From: Manihot esculenta
Lineage: Eukaryota > Streptophyta > Magnoliopsida > Malpighiales > Euphorbiaceae
DNA length: 64,000 bases
Assembly: GCF_001659605.2 (NCBI RefSeq)
Contig: NC_035171.2
Location: 26,825,825-26,889,824 of the forward strand
Direction: 5' to 3'
Shown here: positions 22,920-32,420 of the stretch, one piece after another
Numbering within the stretch: position 1 is the stretch's first letter
Layout: every line of letters begins with the position of its first letter
Translations under genes and position numbers: made by a program
Notes under the pieces: generated by a model
The model's input: the letters and a program-made list of their open reading frames with translations, nothing else
Told to the model about the DNA's origin: nothing
Databases searched by the model: none

Positions 22920-24545
22920 GACTTGCAAACAAAGCGATAGTTTTCTCAAAAAGACCCGTTGGTCATCAACATCTATCTAAACAGGTATGAGGTGAGGCGA
23001 GTCTTAGTGGTTACATGTAGTTCCATTAATCTCCTCACCTTAGATATTTTTAACAAATTAGGCTTGGATAAAAATAAACTTGTTAAAGTCTCCTATTCTT
23101 TAATGAGATTAGGAGATAAGACTGTGGCAATACTAGACGCTATTAATCTCTCCCTTGTGCTAGGTGATGAGAAGTAGAAGAGGAAGCTATATGCGGAGTT
23201 TGCAGTCGTAGATATCCCACTTACGTACAATGTGATACTCAGTCGTCCAATTCTAAACTACACGGTACAGTTATTAATATAGGTGTTATGTGTCTTAAGT
23301 TATCAACTTCAGAATGATTAGATATAATCCGAGGTAACCAAAATTCAACCCAAGAATATTGCAGACATTTCACAAAAAGTCTCGGAAAAGCAACGATGCC
23401 CATCAACTTACTAGAGAAGCCTGATTCCCATATAAAATCAGAGTTAGCAAATCCGGTAGAAGAAGTCCAGTTAGGTAGGAATCAAAAGGCATGATTCAGT
23501 ATTGAGTTAGCTAGTGAAATAAAGAATTATTTAATATAATTATTTAATAGAATTACTAATATACAGAGTGACCACTTTCGCGTAGTCCCCGGAAGATGTG
23601 ACAGGAGTGGACCCGACCCTTATCACCCATAAGCTGTCTATCAACAAAACAATAAAACCAGTATAATAAAAGAAAAGAAATTTTGCATCGGAGAGGCAGC
23701 AAATGATTAAGGAGGAGGTTAATAAGTTGTTAAATGCAGAATGAATAAAAGGGGTCCAATATCCTATATGCCTCGCCAATGTAGTACTAATAAAAAAGGC
23801 CAACGAAAAATGGAGGATTTGTGTGGATTGTACTGATTTGAACAAAGCATGTCTAAATGACCATTACCCACTTTCATTTATTGCCATGTCAGTGGACTCA
23901 ACCTCGGGTTATATAGTGGTTTCCTTTCTTGATGCCATTTCAGGTTACCACCAAATCATGATAGACTCTAAAGATACATAAAAGCCTGTATTCATTTCTG
24001 ATGTAGGAGTTTTTTGCTACAAATTGATTTCGTTTGAACTAAAGAACGTAGGGGCGACTTACCAAAGGCTAGTGTCAAACATCTTTTAAAATATGGTGAA
24101 TCAACAGTCGAGGTGTAGGTAGATGACATGGTGGTAAAGAGCTAATATTTAGAAGATCATCCAGATGATATCCGGAAAGTTTTTAACGTATTGGATAAGG
24201 CAGGTATGAAACTAAAGCCTAAAAAATGCACATTCGGAGTAAAAACTAGTAAGTTTTTAGGGTATACAGTATCAGAAAGAGGCATAAAAGCAAACTCTGA
24301 AAAAATTAATGCCATCTACAGTATGGAGGTACCGAAAACCATAAACGATGTGAAAAAGTTGAATGGGTGAATCACAGCTCTTAGCCAGTTTATATCATGC
24401 TCGGCCATAAAGTGTCTCCCGTTCTTTAAAGTTTTAAAAGACAAAAATAAGTTTGTTTAGGGGGAAGAATGCGTAGAAACATTTGAAAATTTAGAAATCT
24501 TATTGTCATCTTCTCTTTTGCTAAACTCGCCCGTGGATGGCGAAA
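22920..24545 (+). pseudogene. Tat-like gypsy protease and reverse transcriptase remnant
   Basis: The protease region (22959-23177) reads VVTCSSINLL where the active-site Asp-Thr would be; Val (23010-23012) stands in place of Asp. LTYNVILSRPILNYT follows at about 23220-23265. RT blocks from about 23700: MIKEEVNKLL, ANVVLIKKANEKWRICVD, SFLDAISGYHQIMIDS, then YKLISFELKN. The active site reads V-stop-V-D-D-M: the Tyr codon is TAG at 24116-24118. The tail (KFLGYTVSERGIKAN) is at about 24250-24300. It is multiply broken. Confidence 0.8.
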
Positions 24546-25069
24546 TTTTATTTCTATAATTGTGAGATATATAATTAGAAATTATTATTTATAAGGATTA
24601 CTTATACTATTAAGATTTGAAAACCATGATACAAAAATTAGAGGTAAAGTAATATTTAGATTTATGGACTAAAGTAAAATTGAGATTTATGAACTATTAT
24701 ATAACTAACCATAATTTATTATTTTATTAAGTAAAAATAATTATTTATATTAATTAAAATATTATATTATACAAGAAAGTAAAAATATAATTACGATTTT
24801 TTATCGGTAAATGACCGATAAATTTATCGTCAATATTTCAAATGATTGATAAGTAGTCAATAATTTATTTTAGCGATACTTTTTTGATAATTTAATCAGT
24901 TAATTTTATTTTTATTTTTAATGCACTAATAATAACATAAGTATCTTTCAAAAAATAATTTTGTATAATTATCAAATTTAAAGTTAGGATTTACAATAAA
25001 ATTTTAGTATAAAATAAAAAAATTTAATTATATTTTAAAATTAATTAATTAGAATGGTTAACTGTGTGA

Positions 25070-25240
25070 AAAAATTTATTAGTTAATTTTCAATTTTGTA
25101 AAATATATATACTAATTAATCTTCTAATTAATTTTTTTATTAATTTTAATTATTAATTAATTATTTTATTATTTAATTTTCATAATACAAAAATTTATTA
25201 ATTAATTTTTCAATTTTATAAATACATCTCCTAATTAATC
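25070..25240. repeat. Direct repeat, about 53 bp x 2
   Basis: AAAAATTTATTAGTTAATTT through CTAATTAATCT at about 25070-25122 recurs at about 25188-25240 with a few changes. It resembles the arms of the fold-back element in the ALMT intron, so it may be MITE debris. Confidence 0.6.
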
Positions 25241-25646
25241 TTTATATAGAAGGTACTTTAAACTTTTCTATAACACTAGCGATTAAAACTATAAAAAACT
25301 AGTTAATAAATTTTTTTAAATTTTAAAATATTTTAAATTTATTTATTAAAACCGAAAAATTAACTAATAAACTTCTTTATATTAGAAAACCAAATAATAA
25401 TTTTTTTTTCCTAACTTTACAATTCCCTATCAATTAACTACATCATTTGATAGAAATCGGGCAATAACTACACACGCCTTCTCTAAAGAGTGAGTTATTT
25501 ATTTTAATTTAATATTCATTCAATTTTATAATTTTTATCTATTTTATTTTTTTCAATATATGAAATATTTATTGATTTTTAAATTATATCCATCTTAAAA
25601 ATATTAAATTTTATTAAATATTAAAAAATATTTTAAAAAGAAATTT

Positions 25647-25683
25647 AAAAATAAAATAAAATAAAATAAAATAAAATAAAATA
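25647..25683. repeat. Microsatellite (AAAAT)n, about 7 units
   Basis: Uninterrupted pentanucleotide run. Confidence 0.9.
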
Positions 25684-27962
25684 ATTAATTATATATATTA
25701 TTATAATATAAAAAAATGTAGAATAATTTTAAGATAATTAAAAATATGAATGAAAATAAAAATAGAGGAAATAATGCTTGATGAAGGAAATTTAATAAAA
25801 AAAAAATAATATTAAATTTATTATTTTCTTTATGTTTATCTCGCACTTATCAAATCACTATCAATTATTCGATATAATTGAGTTTAAATGAAGAGTTTTG
25901 GACTTTAATGAAAAATCCTAGACTAATTTTAGACAAAAAGGTCGATTTTAATCATTTGATTTTGAAGAAATCTTTAAATACTTATTTGCACTTATTTCCA
26001 AATAGAACAATTTTATTGTCCAATAATCTTCCTAATTAGAAAAATAATTCTTTCCCAAATAGGAGTTAGTCGTGACATTCATGTAACCTATGAATTATTT
26101 TCTATAGCCAATTAGACATATGTACACGACAGCTGGTGGAGGCCATGTACTCACCTTTTCACACAAACAAGTACGTGCGAATATCCATGTCCTTCCCTGG
26201 ACCGAGACGTCTTTTCACATGGACCCATACACATCACACTTCCTTGGAACGATGCAACGTAATGCACTTTTCTAATGCTCAACGTCTTTTCACATGGTTG
26301 GCTCACGTGCCTTCCCATTCCATGTTGTTAGGTTGTGTGACGCTTTGCCTCTTTAGTCTTTGTCTACCATGTAACGTGTCAAACTTTGTATATTTTCTTC
26401 AGTTGTAAAATTAAAATGGTAAAATATTAAACTTTCTTTCAATTAAACGTCAAATGCTAAAAGTAAAAATTTTGTTTTCAAATTTAAATTTACTTTTTAA
26501 ATTATTATTAAAAAGTGAAATAAATGATTACTTATTAGTATTTAAGATAATGAATTTAAGATAATGAATTATGTCTTTCTTAATTTATTTATATTTATTT
26601 ATTTATTTATAATTCATAAATAAATTTATATTGAAAAATAAAATTTTAATTTTTTACTTTCATTACATAGTTCAAGAGCCAAATTTGCTCATTTGTCGAA
26701 ATTAAACTGAGTCGAGCTATTTTTATTTTATTTATTTTAATAAATTTATTATTTATTCTTTTAATTTTCAGAAAATATATTAATATATTTTTAAGATTTT
26801 AAAAAATTAATTTATTATTTAATCCATGCCTTAGATTTTTAAGCAAGTGTCATGATCTTTAATATTAGAGGAGGAGAGAGAATTTCCCTTCCAAAATTAC
26901 CCTTCTCTTTATTAAGTAAATAACTAAAATAATTGAAAATATTTTAATTTTTTTTAAATTTTTAATAGAGAGATTAATTAATAAATATTGTAAAAATTAA
27001 GGATGGTTATAAAATATTCAAAATTAAAGTTTAAATAATAATTTTTATTTTTTTAGGCTTGATGAGATGTCGAAACTATAAAAAATAACCTATTAAAATA
27101 TCAACAATTAGAAATTATATATAACGGTAATAAAATCGAATTTACAGAGAATTGACACTATAACTTTTAAATAATGACTAGGGTAAATAAATAATGAAAA
27201 TAAAGATAAGAGAGATTTTTATAATGAGTAAAATAAAAATTACAGCAATTAAAAAAATAAAAATTAAATGAGAAATAAATCAATGTAAACAAGTTCTAGT
27301 TGAAGTGTAGAATTCATTTCAATTTGAAAATTGATCATTGATACTTGAATTTTATTATTCATTTTAATATATTAGTTTTGGTTATGGAAAACGCTCCACA
27401 TAACTAAATTTCTCCTTAGCTTTAGATTAATTAAGAAATATTCGCTAATTAATCACTAGCCAATAAATCGCCCAAAGAACGTTCTTGGAATTTTTACTTA
27501 TCAACTGTTAACTGTTTTAAGTAATAGAGAGATCTAATTCTAACTAACCAACCGCGTGGTGAGTTTGAACAACTTAAGCAATTACAGACTTTAAGTATTC
27601 AAACTAACAATATACTACTTTGAAATCAAGAACAACGGGTCTTATTGATCCAATAACAATACAATAATAAGATGAAAAATAAAATTTGCATAAATATTGA
27701 AGAATAAAATATTAATAATGGAGTTTAGATCTCCCAATTCATATAGAAACTGAAATTTCTTCCTAACTTTAATTAGAGATAGAGTATTTAGCCACTTATG
27801 GCTTGCAAAGAAAATACAAAAGAGAAAAGAGATAAAGTGCAAATTCAGTGTTGTCCAGAATTGTGTATGTGATGCCCCCTTTGCTGCCTTCAATGTTGTG
27901 TTTAAATAGGTGTTAAGACCCTAGCAGCAACCCTTTTTGGAATAGAATTCCTTTTTGATTTG

Positions 27963-28064
27963 ATTTTGTATTCCTTCCTTAGATGTGCTTCTTCATGAAT
28001 AAAAATCCTTGATATTTTGTATTCCTTCCTTAGATGTGTTTCTTCATGAATAGAAATCCTTGAT
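27963..28064. repeat. Tandem duplication, 51 bp x 2, inside the LTR
   Basis: ATTTTGTATTCCTTCCTTAG through AAATCCTTGAT at 27963-28013 is repeated at 28014-28064 with two substitutions. Confidence 0.92.
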
Positions 28065-28201
28065 TTAATGAAGTTTTTGTGCCGCATGTTTGAGAAGATT
28101 CTGGTGTGGGTCCCGCGTTTATAAGGTGATGACTAGGCTTCTAAATTTTCAAATCTGAAATTTTTTCCGCCTGCCGCTGATTCTATGCATACTGTCGATT
28201 T

Positions 28202-28395
28202 GTTCAATTTATTTGGACAAATCGTTCTGGACAAATCACGATCTGAGAATTGTTTATGCGAGTCTGGACAGTTTCGGGTTTTCGTGCAATCCTTCGATCA
28301 ATCTGTTGATTTACTCAGTTGATTTAGGCAAATCATTCTGTTCAAATCACTATCTGCGAGTCTGGTCAGTTCCGGATTTTTGTGCAATCTTTTGG
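28202..28395. repeat. Imperfect tandem duplication, about 90-110 bp x 2, inside the LTR
   Basis: First copy about 28202-28300 (GACAAATCGTTCTGGACAAA ... GCGAGTCTGGACAGTTTC ... GTGCAATCC). Second copy about 28314-28395 (GGCAAATCATTCTGTTCAAA ... GCGAGTCTGGTCAGTTCC ... GTGCAATCT). The second lacks about 15 bp. Confidence 0.8.
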
Positions 28396-28595
28396 CCTCT
28401 GTGAAATACATTGGACAATTTGCCCAAATCGCCTAGTGAAGTCAGTTTCTATGTTTTTAAGCCATTTTTCATCAAATCTCCATTTCTTTATATTTTTCTG
28501 CAAAATATGACCAAAATTAAAAAATTAGCTAGAAAATATTTAATTCAGTACTAATAACAGTAGAAAAAATGTACCTAAATTATGTTTGATCAAAT

Positions 28596-28631
28596 ACCCC
28601 CACACCTAATTTCTTGCTTGTCCTCAAGCAA
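28596..28631 (-). promoter_or_regulatory. Polypurine tract and preceding hairpin of the Athila-like element
   Basis: On the minus strand: TTGCTTGAGGACAAGCAA (a perfect 7-bp stem with an AGGA loop, 28631-28614), then GTGTGGGGGTATT next to the LTR start. The purine tract primes plus-strand DNA synthesis in LTR retrotransposons. The hairpin is a common companion in Athila/Tat-type elements. A decayed second copy of the pair lies at about 31905-31945. Confidence 0.8.
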
Positions 28632-29635
28632 ATGACAATCTAGTCCATCAAAACCCCTTTTCTACTTGATCCTTGTTTCCACTTAATTTACTACTCTAGA
28701 CTCCTTAATTGAAGCATTGTAGTATTGTGTACATGCACTAAGGTCATCCCTCCATTCCTTATTTTCTTTTTCCCACAGTAGTTGAGAGTTGCCTTCCTTA
28801 AGAGAGAGAGAGAGTTTATATAGCCATTCATGCACAAATTTTGTTTAATTTGACTATATAGTTTTTTGGAATGATCTGCCCTTGCCATTCCAGCACATTT
28901 TCAGCTTTATACACTTTACTCTTGCTTGAAAAAGTCATCAACCTTTTTACGCGAAGGTGCATATTTGTAATATCCACGCTCGGTTACTCAGTTGGTCACT
29001 TGTTCAAGTGACTACTGTAACGACCCGAAAATCGGACCGTTACCGGCGCTAGGATCCAGATCGGCTTAAGACCGCCGGGACCCGTAGCAAGCCTGACATA
29101 TAACCTGTAAACCTGTATAATCCCATACATGATCAACAATCATACATAAAAATTAAAACTTTTCTTTCATACATCCAACTCAACCTGAACATACATTACA
29201 TAACCATAATCATGACCCCTCTGTGGGATCTCAACAATGCCCCAAAGAGCACTATAACATGCGATGAGTTGGCTTACATCTGTATCAACAAATATCTAAG
29301 ATCATGCATCAACAAGGGATTACAATACTCATAGGGTCAAGCACATCTATAACCTCAATATATCTCATTACATAACATACTGAAATCTCTTACATTACAT
29401 CATAATACAATTGTCATGTCCACAATCTAACTATTACATGAACATACTTCAAAACTCTGGCTAACCTCCTGGTCTACCCTGTACCTGCACATCTGGGGTT
29501 AGGGGAGAGGGGTGAGCTACAAAGCCCAGTGAGCAGAATAGTGAAATCATATATTAAAATTTCATGCCATTATGTAATGCAACACATCACAACTAATCAC
29601 ATCTCGGATGGTATTGTCACCTATAGTCCTCTACA

Positions 29636-29793
29636 TAGTCCAACTGTACCGGAACGTAGAATGGGTACAACCGGTCTTTCTCTTAACATAACATATCATA
29701 CAGTCCAACTGTGCCAGGGACGTAGAATGGGTACAACCTGGACTTCCTCTTACATCGTGCCAGGGACGTAGAATGGGTACAACCTGGACTTCC
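29636..29793. repeat. LTR minisatellite, 3 units (copy 1)
   Basis: Units of the form (C)TGTGCCAGGGACGTAGAATGG through GTACAACCTGGACTTCC, about 45-60 bp including variable spacers. The equivalent arrays are at 44107-44345 (five units) and 45917-46073 (three units). Confidence 0.85.
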
Positions 29794-30194
29794 ATACCAT
29801 ATCATGCCATAACATCATCATATCATATGAGGACTAAAGGATCATCCAATGACCAATCCACATCAACATCATAAATGCAATGCAACATATTCGTGAATAC
29901 TAATGCAAACAACCTACTATATCTCATGGCATTCATGATGCATGGGTCATGCTCAAAAATTCATATTCTATTTATTTTAAAACTTTAAGGTTTATTCCAC
30001 TCACCTCTGGCTAGCTCTGAAAAACTCTGTAGCAGCTGGCTCACTGCTGGGGTCCTCGGTTCCTCGGGTCCGAACCTACACAAGTGGACTCCAATGAGGG
30101 ACCAACATACATAAATATAACTCTAACATACTCCCCAAAAACCCCCTAAAACATCATGAAATCATCACATAAAAACATGCAAGAAATGGCTGGA

Positions 30195-30450
30195 CAGGGC
30201 ACTTTCGGCGGCAGGTTCGGCGGCCGAAAGTCCCTCCAGAGCCGAAAGTCAGGCAGGTTCGGCGGCACCTTCGGCGGCCGAAACTCCCAGACAGAGGCAA
30301 AACTCATGCATGTTCGGCGGCACCTTCGGCGGCCGAAAGTGCCAAACAGAGACGAAAGTCTCCTTTCGGGGGCAACTTCGGCAGCCGAAAGGCCTGCCTC
30401 ACCAGCCATGTTCGGCGGCCGAAAGTGCCTTCGGCTGCCGAAGGGTAGAA
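30195..30450. repeat. Cluster of TTCGGCGGCCGAA near-palindromes (first of copy 1)
   Basis: Four exact copies of TTCGGCGGCCGAA (stem TTCGGC/GCCGAA, one-base centre), plus variants TTCGGCAGCCGAA and TTCGGCTGCCGAA, and half sites (TTTCGGCGGCA, GAGCCGAAAG). Sites are often followed by AGTCC, ACTCC or AGTGCC. Very CpG-rich compared with its surroundings. Confidence 0.9.
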
Positions 30451-30979
30451 ACTTGGCTCCTTTGTGCATTTTTGCCTCCAAACTCACCAAACATGCATAA
30501 ACTAGTTCTAAAACATGCATACATACCATACATATCACCTAGGGGTCTCAAACTAGCAAATACCCCAACTACAACACTTCAAACACACAAAAATCAACAT
30601 ACATTGTTCATCAAAACATCAAAACCCAAAAACTCATCACAAGCCTAAACATGCATCTCTACCCATAAAACAACTTAATGCTTGTTTAAAAACACATAAC
30701 AAGGGTGGATCCGAGCTTACCTCTTGAAGAAACGAGAGGAAAGGCGATCCTAGCTTGGAGATGGAGAGATTGAGCTCTTTGAACCTCCAAGTACCCAAAA
30801 CTTGCTTTTTACTCACAGATCTTCAAAACAGAAGTTAAAACCCGTGAAAATCATGGAAGATCTAAGGAAAACACTTAAGATCGAGGGAGGGGTGGCGGAG
30901 ACTCACCTTGGCCGTCAACGGGGGAGAAAAAGCTCGCCCGTGCGGACCTAAGGGACTTTTTTATAGGTGGCTGGCCAGG

Positions 30980-31150
30980 CCACGTTCGGGGGCCGAATGT
31001 GCCTCCGCATGCATGCCATGTTCGGCGGCCGAACTTGACTTTCGGCGGCCGAACCTGGACTGCCCTCACTCATGCTTTCGGGGGCCTAACGTGCCTCCAA
31101 AACGCATGCATGTTCGGCGGCCGAACTTGACCTTCGGCGGCCGAACCTGG
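30980..31150. repeat. Cluster of TTCGGCGGCCGAA near-palindromes (second of copy 1)
   Basis: Four exact copies, arranged as two pairs (GTTCGGCGGCCGAACTTGAC then TTCGGCGGCCGAACCTGG), preceded by one GGG variant. Confidence 0.9.
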
Positions 31151-31321
31151 GTTTTCCTCCAAACTTTTCATGCAAAAACTCATTTAATTTTCATACTTAA
31201 AACCATGAAATACCTTAAAACATTTTATGAAAACATGTTTCTACCCTGCTAGAGGCTTCCGACATCCGAGATTCCACCGGACGGTAGGAATTCCGATACC
31301 GGAGTCTAGCCGGGTATTACA

Positions 31322-31969
31322 GCTACTAGCTCTGCTTATACTCTTTGACCATTGGAGCAGGTTTTTGATTTGTGCCTTTAAATTTTTTGCTTTTTCCTTT
31401 TCCTTCGTTCTTCTTTTTTTTTTTTATGATTTGACTATCATGGTTTGGGCAAATCAAAATACAAATTGTTGCATAAGTCATTCTTCATCATACACACAGT
31501 TTCAGATTTGTTAATCTCTCTACTGAGTTATGACATCCATCTGAACCAGAATGAGTAGAAAGATTCAATTTAAAAAGAAACTCCCAAAATGAATGCAACT
31601 CACTACAAGTGATTCAATATAGGTTTAAAGAGTTGACAAATCAATAGGGTCAAGAGAAAGAAGTTCATATAACTTGGCTGTCATACTGAGTAAAGCAGAA
31701 ATTGTAAAATCTTGTGCATATGGGAGATTTTTTTTTTGGTGGATATGTGAAAAAGGCAATTATAAAGGCAAATATGTGTATGTATAAAGAGAAATATGTG
31801 TATATGTAAAAAAAAAATAGAAGACAAATATGTGTAAAAAGAAATAGATATGTTTAAAAACTAAAATTGTATGTACAGTAAAACAACAACATTCAGAAAT
31901 AATATACCCCCACACTTATCCTAGTTATTGTCCTCAATGCAAAAGATTGAAATCAAGAGAAAGGAACTT
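31322..31969 (-). other. Athila-like 3' untranslated region, distal part
   Basis: Non-coding continuation of the Athila-like element beyond the nested LTR. It contains a second purine-tract-like and hairpin-like motif at about 31905-31945 (ATACCCCCACAC then TTGTCCTCAATGCAA on the plus strand) and simple T- and A-rich repeats. No other feature was seen. Confidence 0.55.
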
Positions 31970-32420
31970 CTTGGAATGTGGATTTGGGCAAATCCAATGG
32001 CCAAATCAAGGGTGCTGGTGGCCTCCAGGCAGAAAATGATCAACCAATAGCTGCAACATGCCCTCTTTATGCAAAATTTAAATCTCAATTCTGTCTAGTC
32101 GTGCATCTGTGGAGGGACGTGGCGGTGCATCATCTGGTGTTTCTGTTGGGTCTACTGCAGGTGTAGCTATCGTTTGGGACGCTTCAGCCAGCATTGCTGC
32201 ATTCTTTCGAAACACACGCTCATGACGTGGTACCATTGGCCCTGCAGGTGTAAGAGAGAAAATACCACTAACCTTGCGAAGCAGTCCTATGTCATCTAAG
32301 ACATGCAAATCCAATGGGGTTGGTTTGCTGGCCTAGTAAAGGCCAGTCTGCTCAAGATGAAAAATATTCAAATTAATAGCAAGCTGATTAATAATATGGC
32401 CAAGAATGAGTGGACGGTGG
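31970..32420 (-). pseudogene. Third ORF of the Athila-like element (plant transposon protein domain), fragment
   Basis: Minus-strand reading gives ILGHIINQLAINLNIF, then LDLHVLDDIGLLRKVSG, then a Pro/Thr-rich tail (DPTETPDDAPPRPSTDARLD). This resembles the poorly characterised third ORF carried between pol and the 3' LTR by Athila-group elements. The start is cut off at 32420 by the neighbouring LTR and a stop lies about 32330. The function of this ORF type is not established. Confidence 0.6.

Larger units (their letters stand above)
21486..24545 (+). mobile_element. Truncated Tat-like gypsy element (partial 5' LTR, gag, protease, RT)
   Basis: The first 279 bp of the Tat-like LTR (TGTAACACAACAATC start) jump at 21764 straight into gag coding sequence, so the rest of the LTR, the PBS and the leader are deleted. 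Gag, protease and RT remnants follow in element order. The element ends abruptly about 24545, within the region after RT, with no RNase H, integrase or 3' LTR. It is the same family as 50248-56620, whose copy lacks gag, so the two fragments are complementary. Confidence 0.8.
24546..27059. other. AT-rich spacer, no recognisable gene
   Basis: Contains an (AAAAT)n microsatellite, direct repeats at 25070-25240 and poly-A/T tracts. A 90-codon open frame at 26136-26408 (+) lies in a less AT-rich patch (about 26100-26410) with a repeated CTTTTCACATGG motif; it resembles nothing I know and I do not call it. About 24800-24900 holds TATCGGTAAATGACCGATAA-like inverted motifs such as are found near transposon ends. 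Confidence 0.6.
27060..28592 (-). repeat. 3' LTR of the Athila-like element
   Basis: On the minus strand it starts TGATCAAACATAATTTAGG right after the purine tract and ends TTTCGACATCTCATCA. It shares its layout with the plus-strand LTR 32421-34328: AATTTTGGTCATATTTTGCAG near the start, the block with GATCTCTCTATTAC...CAAGAACGTTCTTTGGGC, and ATTGTTGATA...TTTCGAC before the end. It includes two internal duplications (27963-28064 and about 28202-28395). Confidence 0.78.
29016..31321 (-). mobile_element. Solo LTR, 2306 bp, Tekay-like (copy 1)
   Basis: Termini TGTAACGACCCG ... GGGTATTACA. On the minus strand it starts TGTAATACCCGG, as in chromovirus (Tekay/Del) LTRs of plants. The flanking 5-mers are ACTAC (left) and GCTAC (right), a nearly intact target duplication, so this is a solo LTR. 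It carries a minisatellite (29636-29793) and two clusters of TTCGGCGGCCGAA (about 30195-30450 and 30980-31150). Open frames across the clusters on both strands are by-products of the GC-rich repeats. It is the best preserved of three copies in the window. Confidence 0.85.
27060..32420 (-). mobile_element. Athila-like gypsy element, 3' part, with a nested LTR
   Basis: Read on the minus strand: remains of the third (env-position) ORF at 32420-31970, 3' untranslated region, a hairpin and polypurine tract, then the 3' LTR (28592 down to 27060). A 2.3-kb LTR (29016-31321) is inserted in the 3' untranslated part. Gag, pol and the 5' LTR are missing because a plus-strand element begins at 32421. Lineage is assigned from the purine tract and hairpin layout and the third ORF type. 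Confidence 0.75.

Noticed and set aside
26136..26408. 90-codon open frame in a GC-richer patch
   Set aside because: No recognisable motif, no splice context, repeats of CTTTTCACATGG within it; not enough to call a gene.
30146..30538. Long open frames on both strands with Arg/Gly/Phe-rich repeats
   Set aside because: They lie in the TTCGGCGGCCGAA cluster of an LTR; GC-rich repeats without TA-containing stops leave several frames open on both strands at once. The same happens at 30875-31252, 44789-45025 and 46441-46828.
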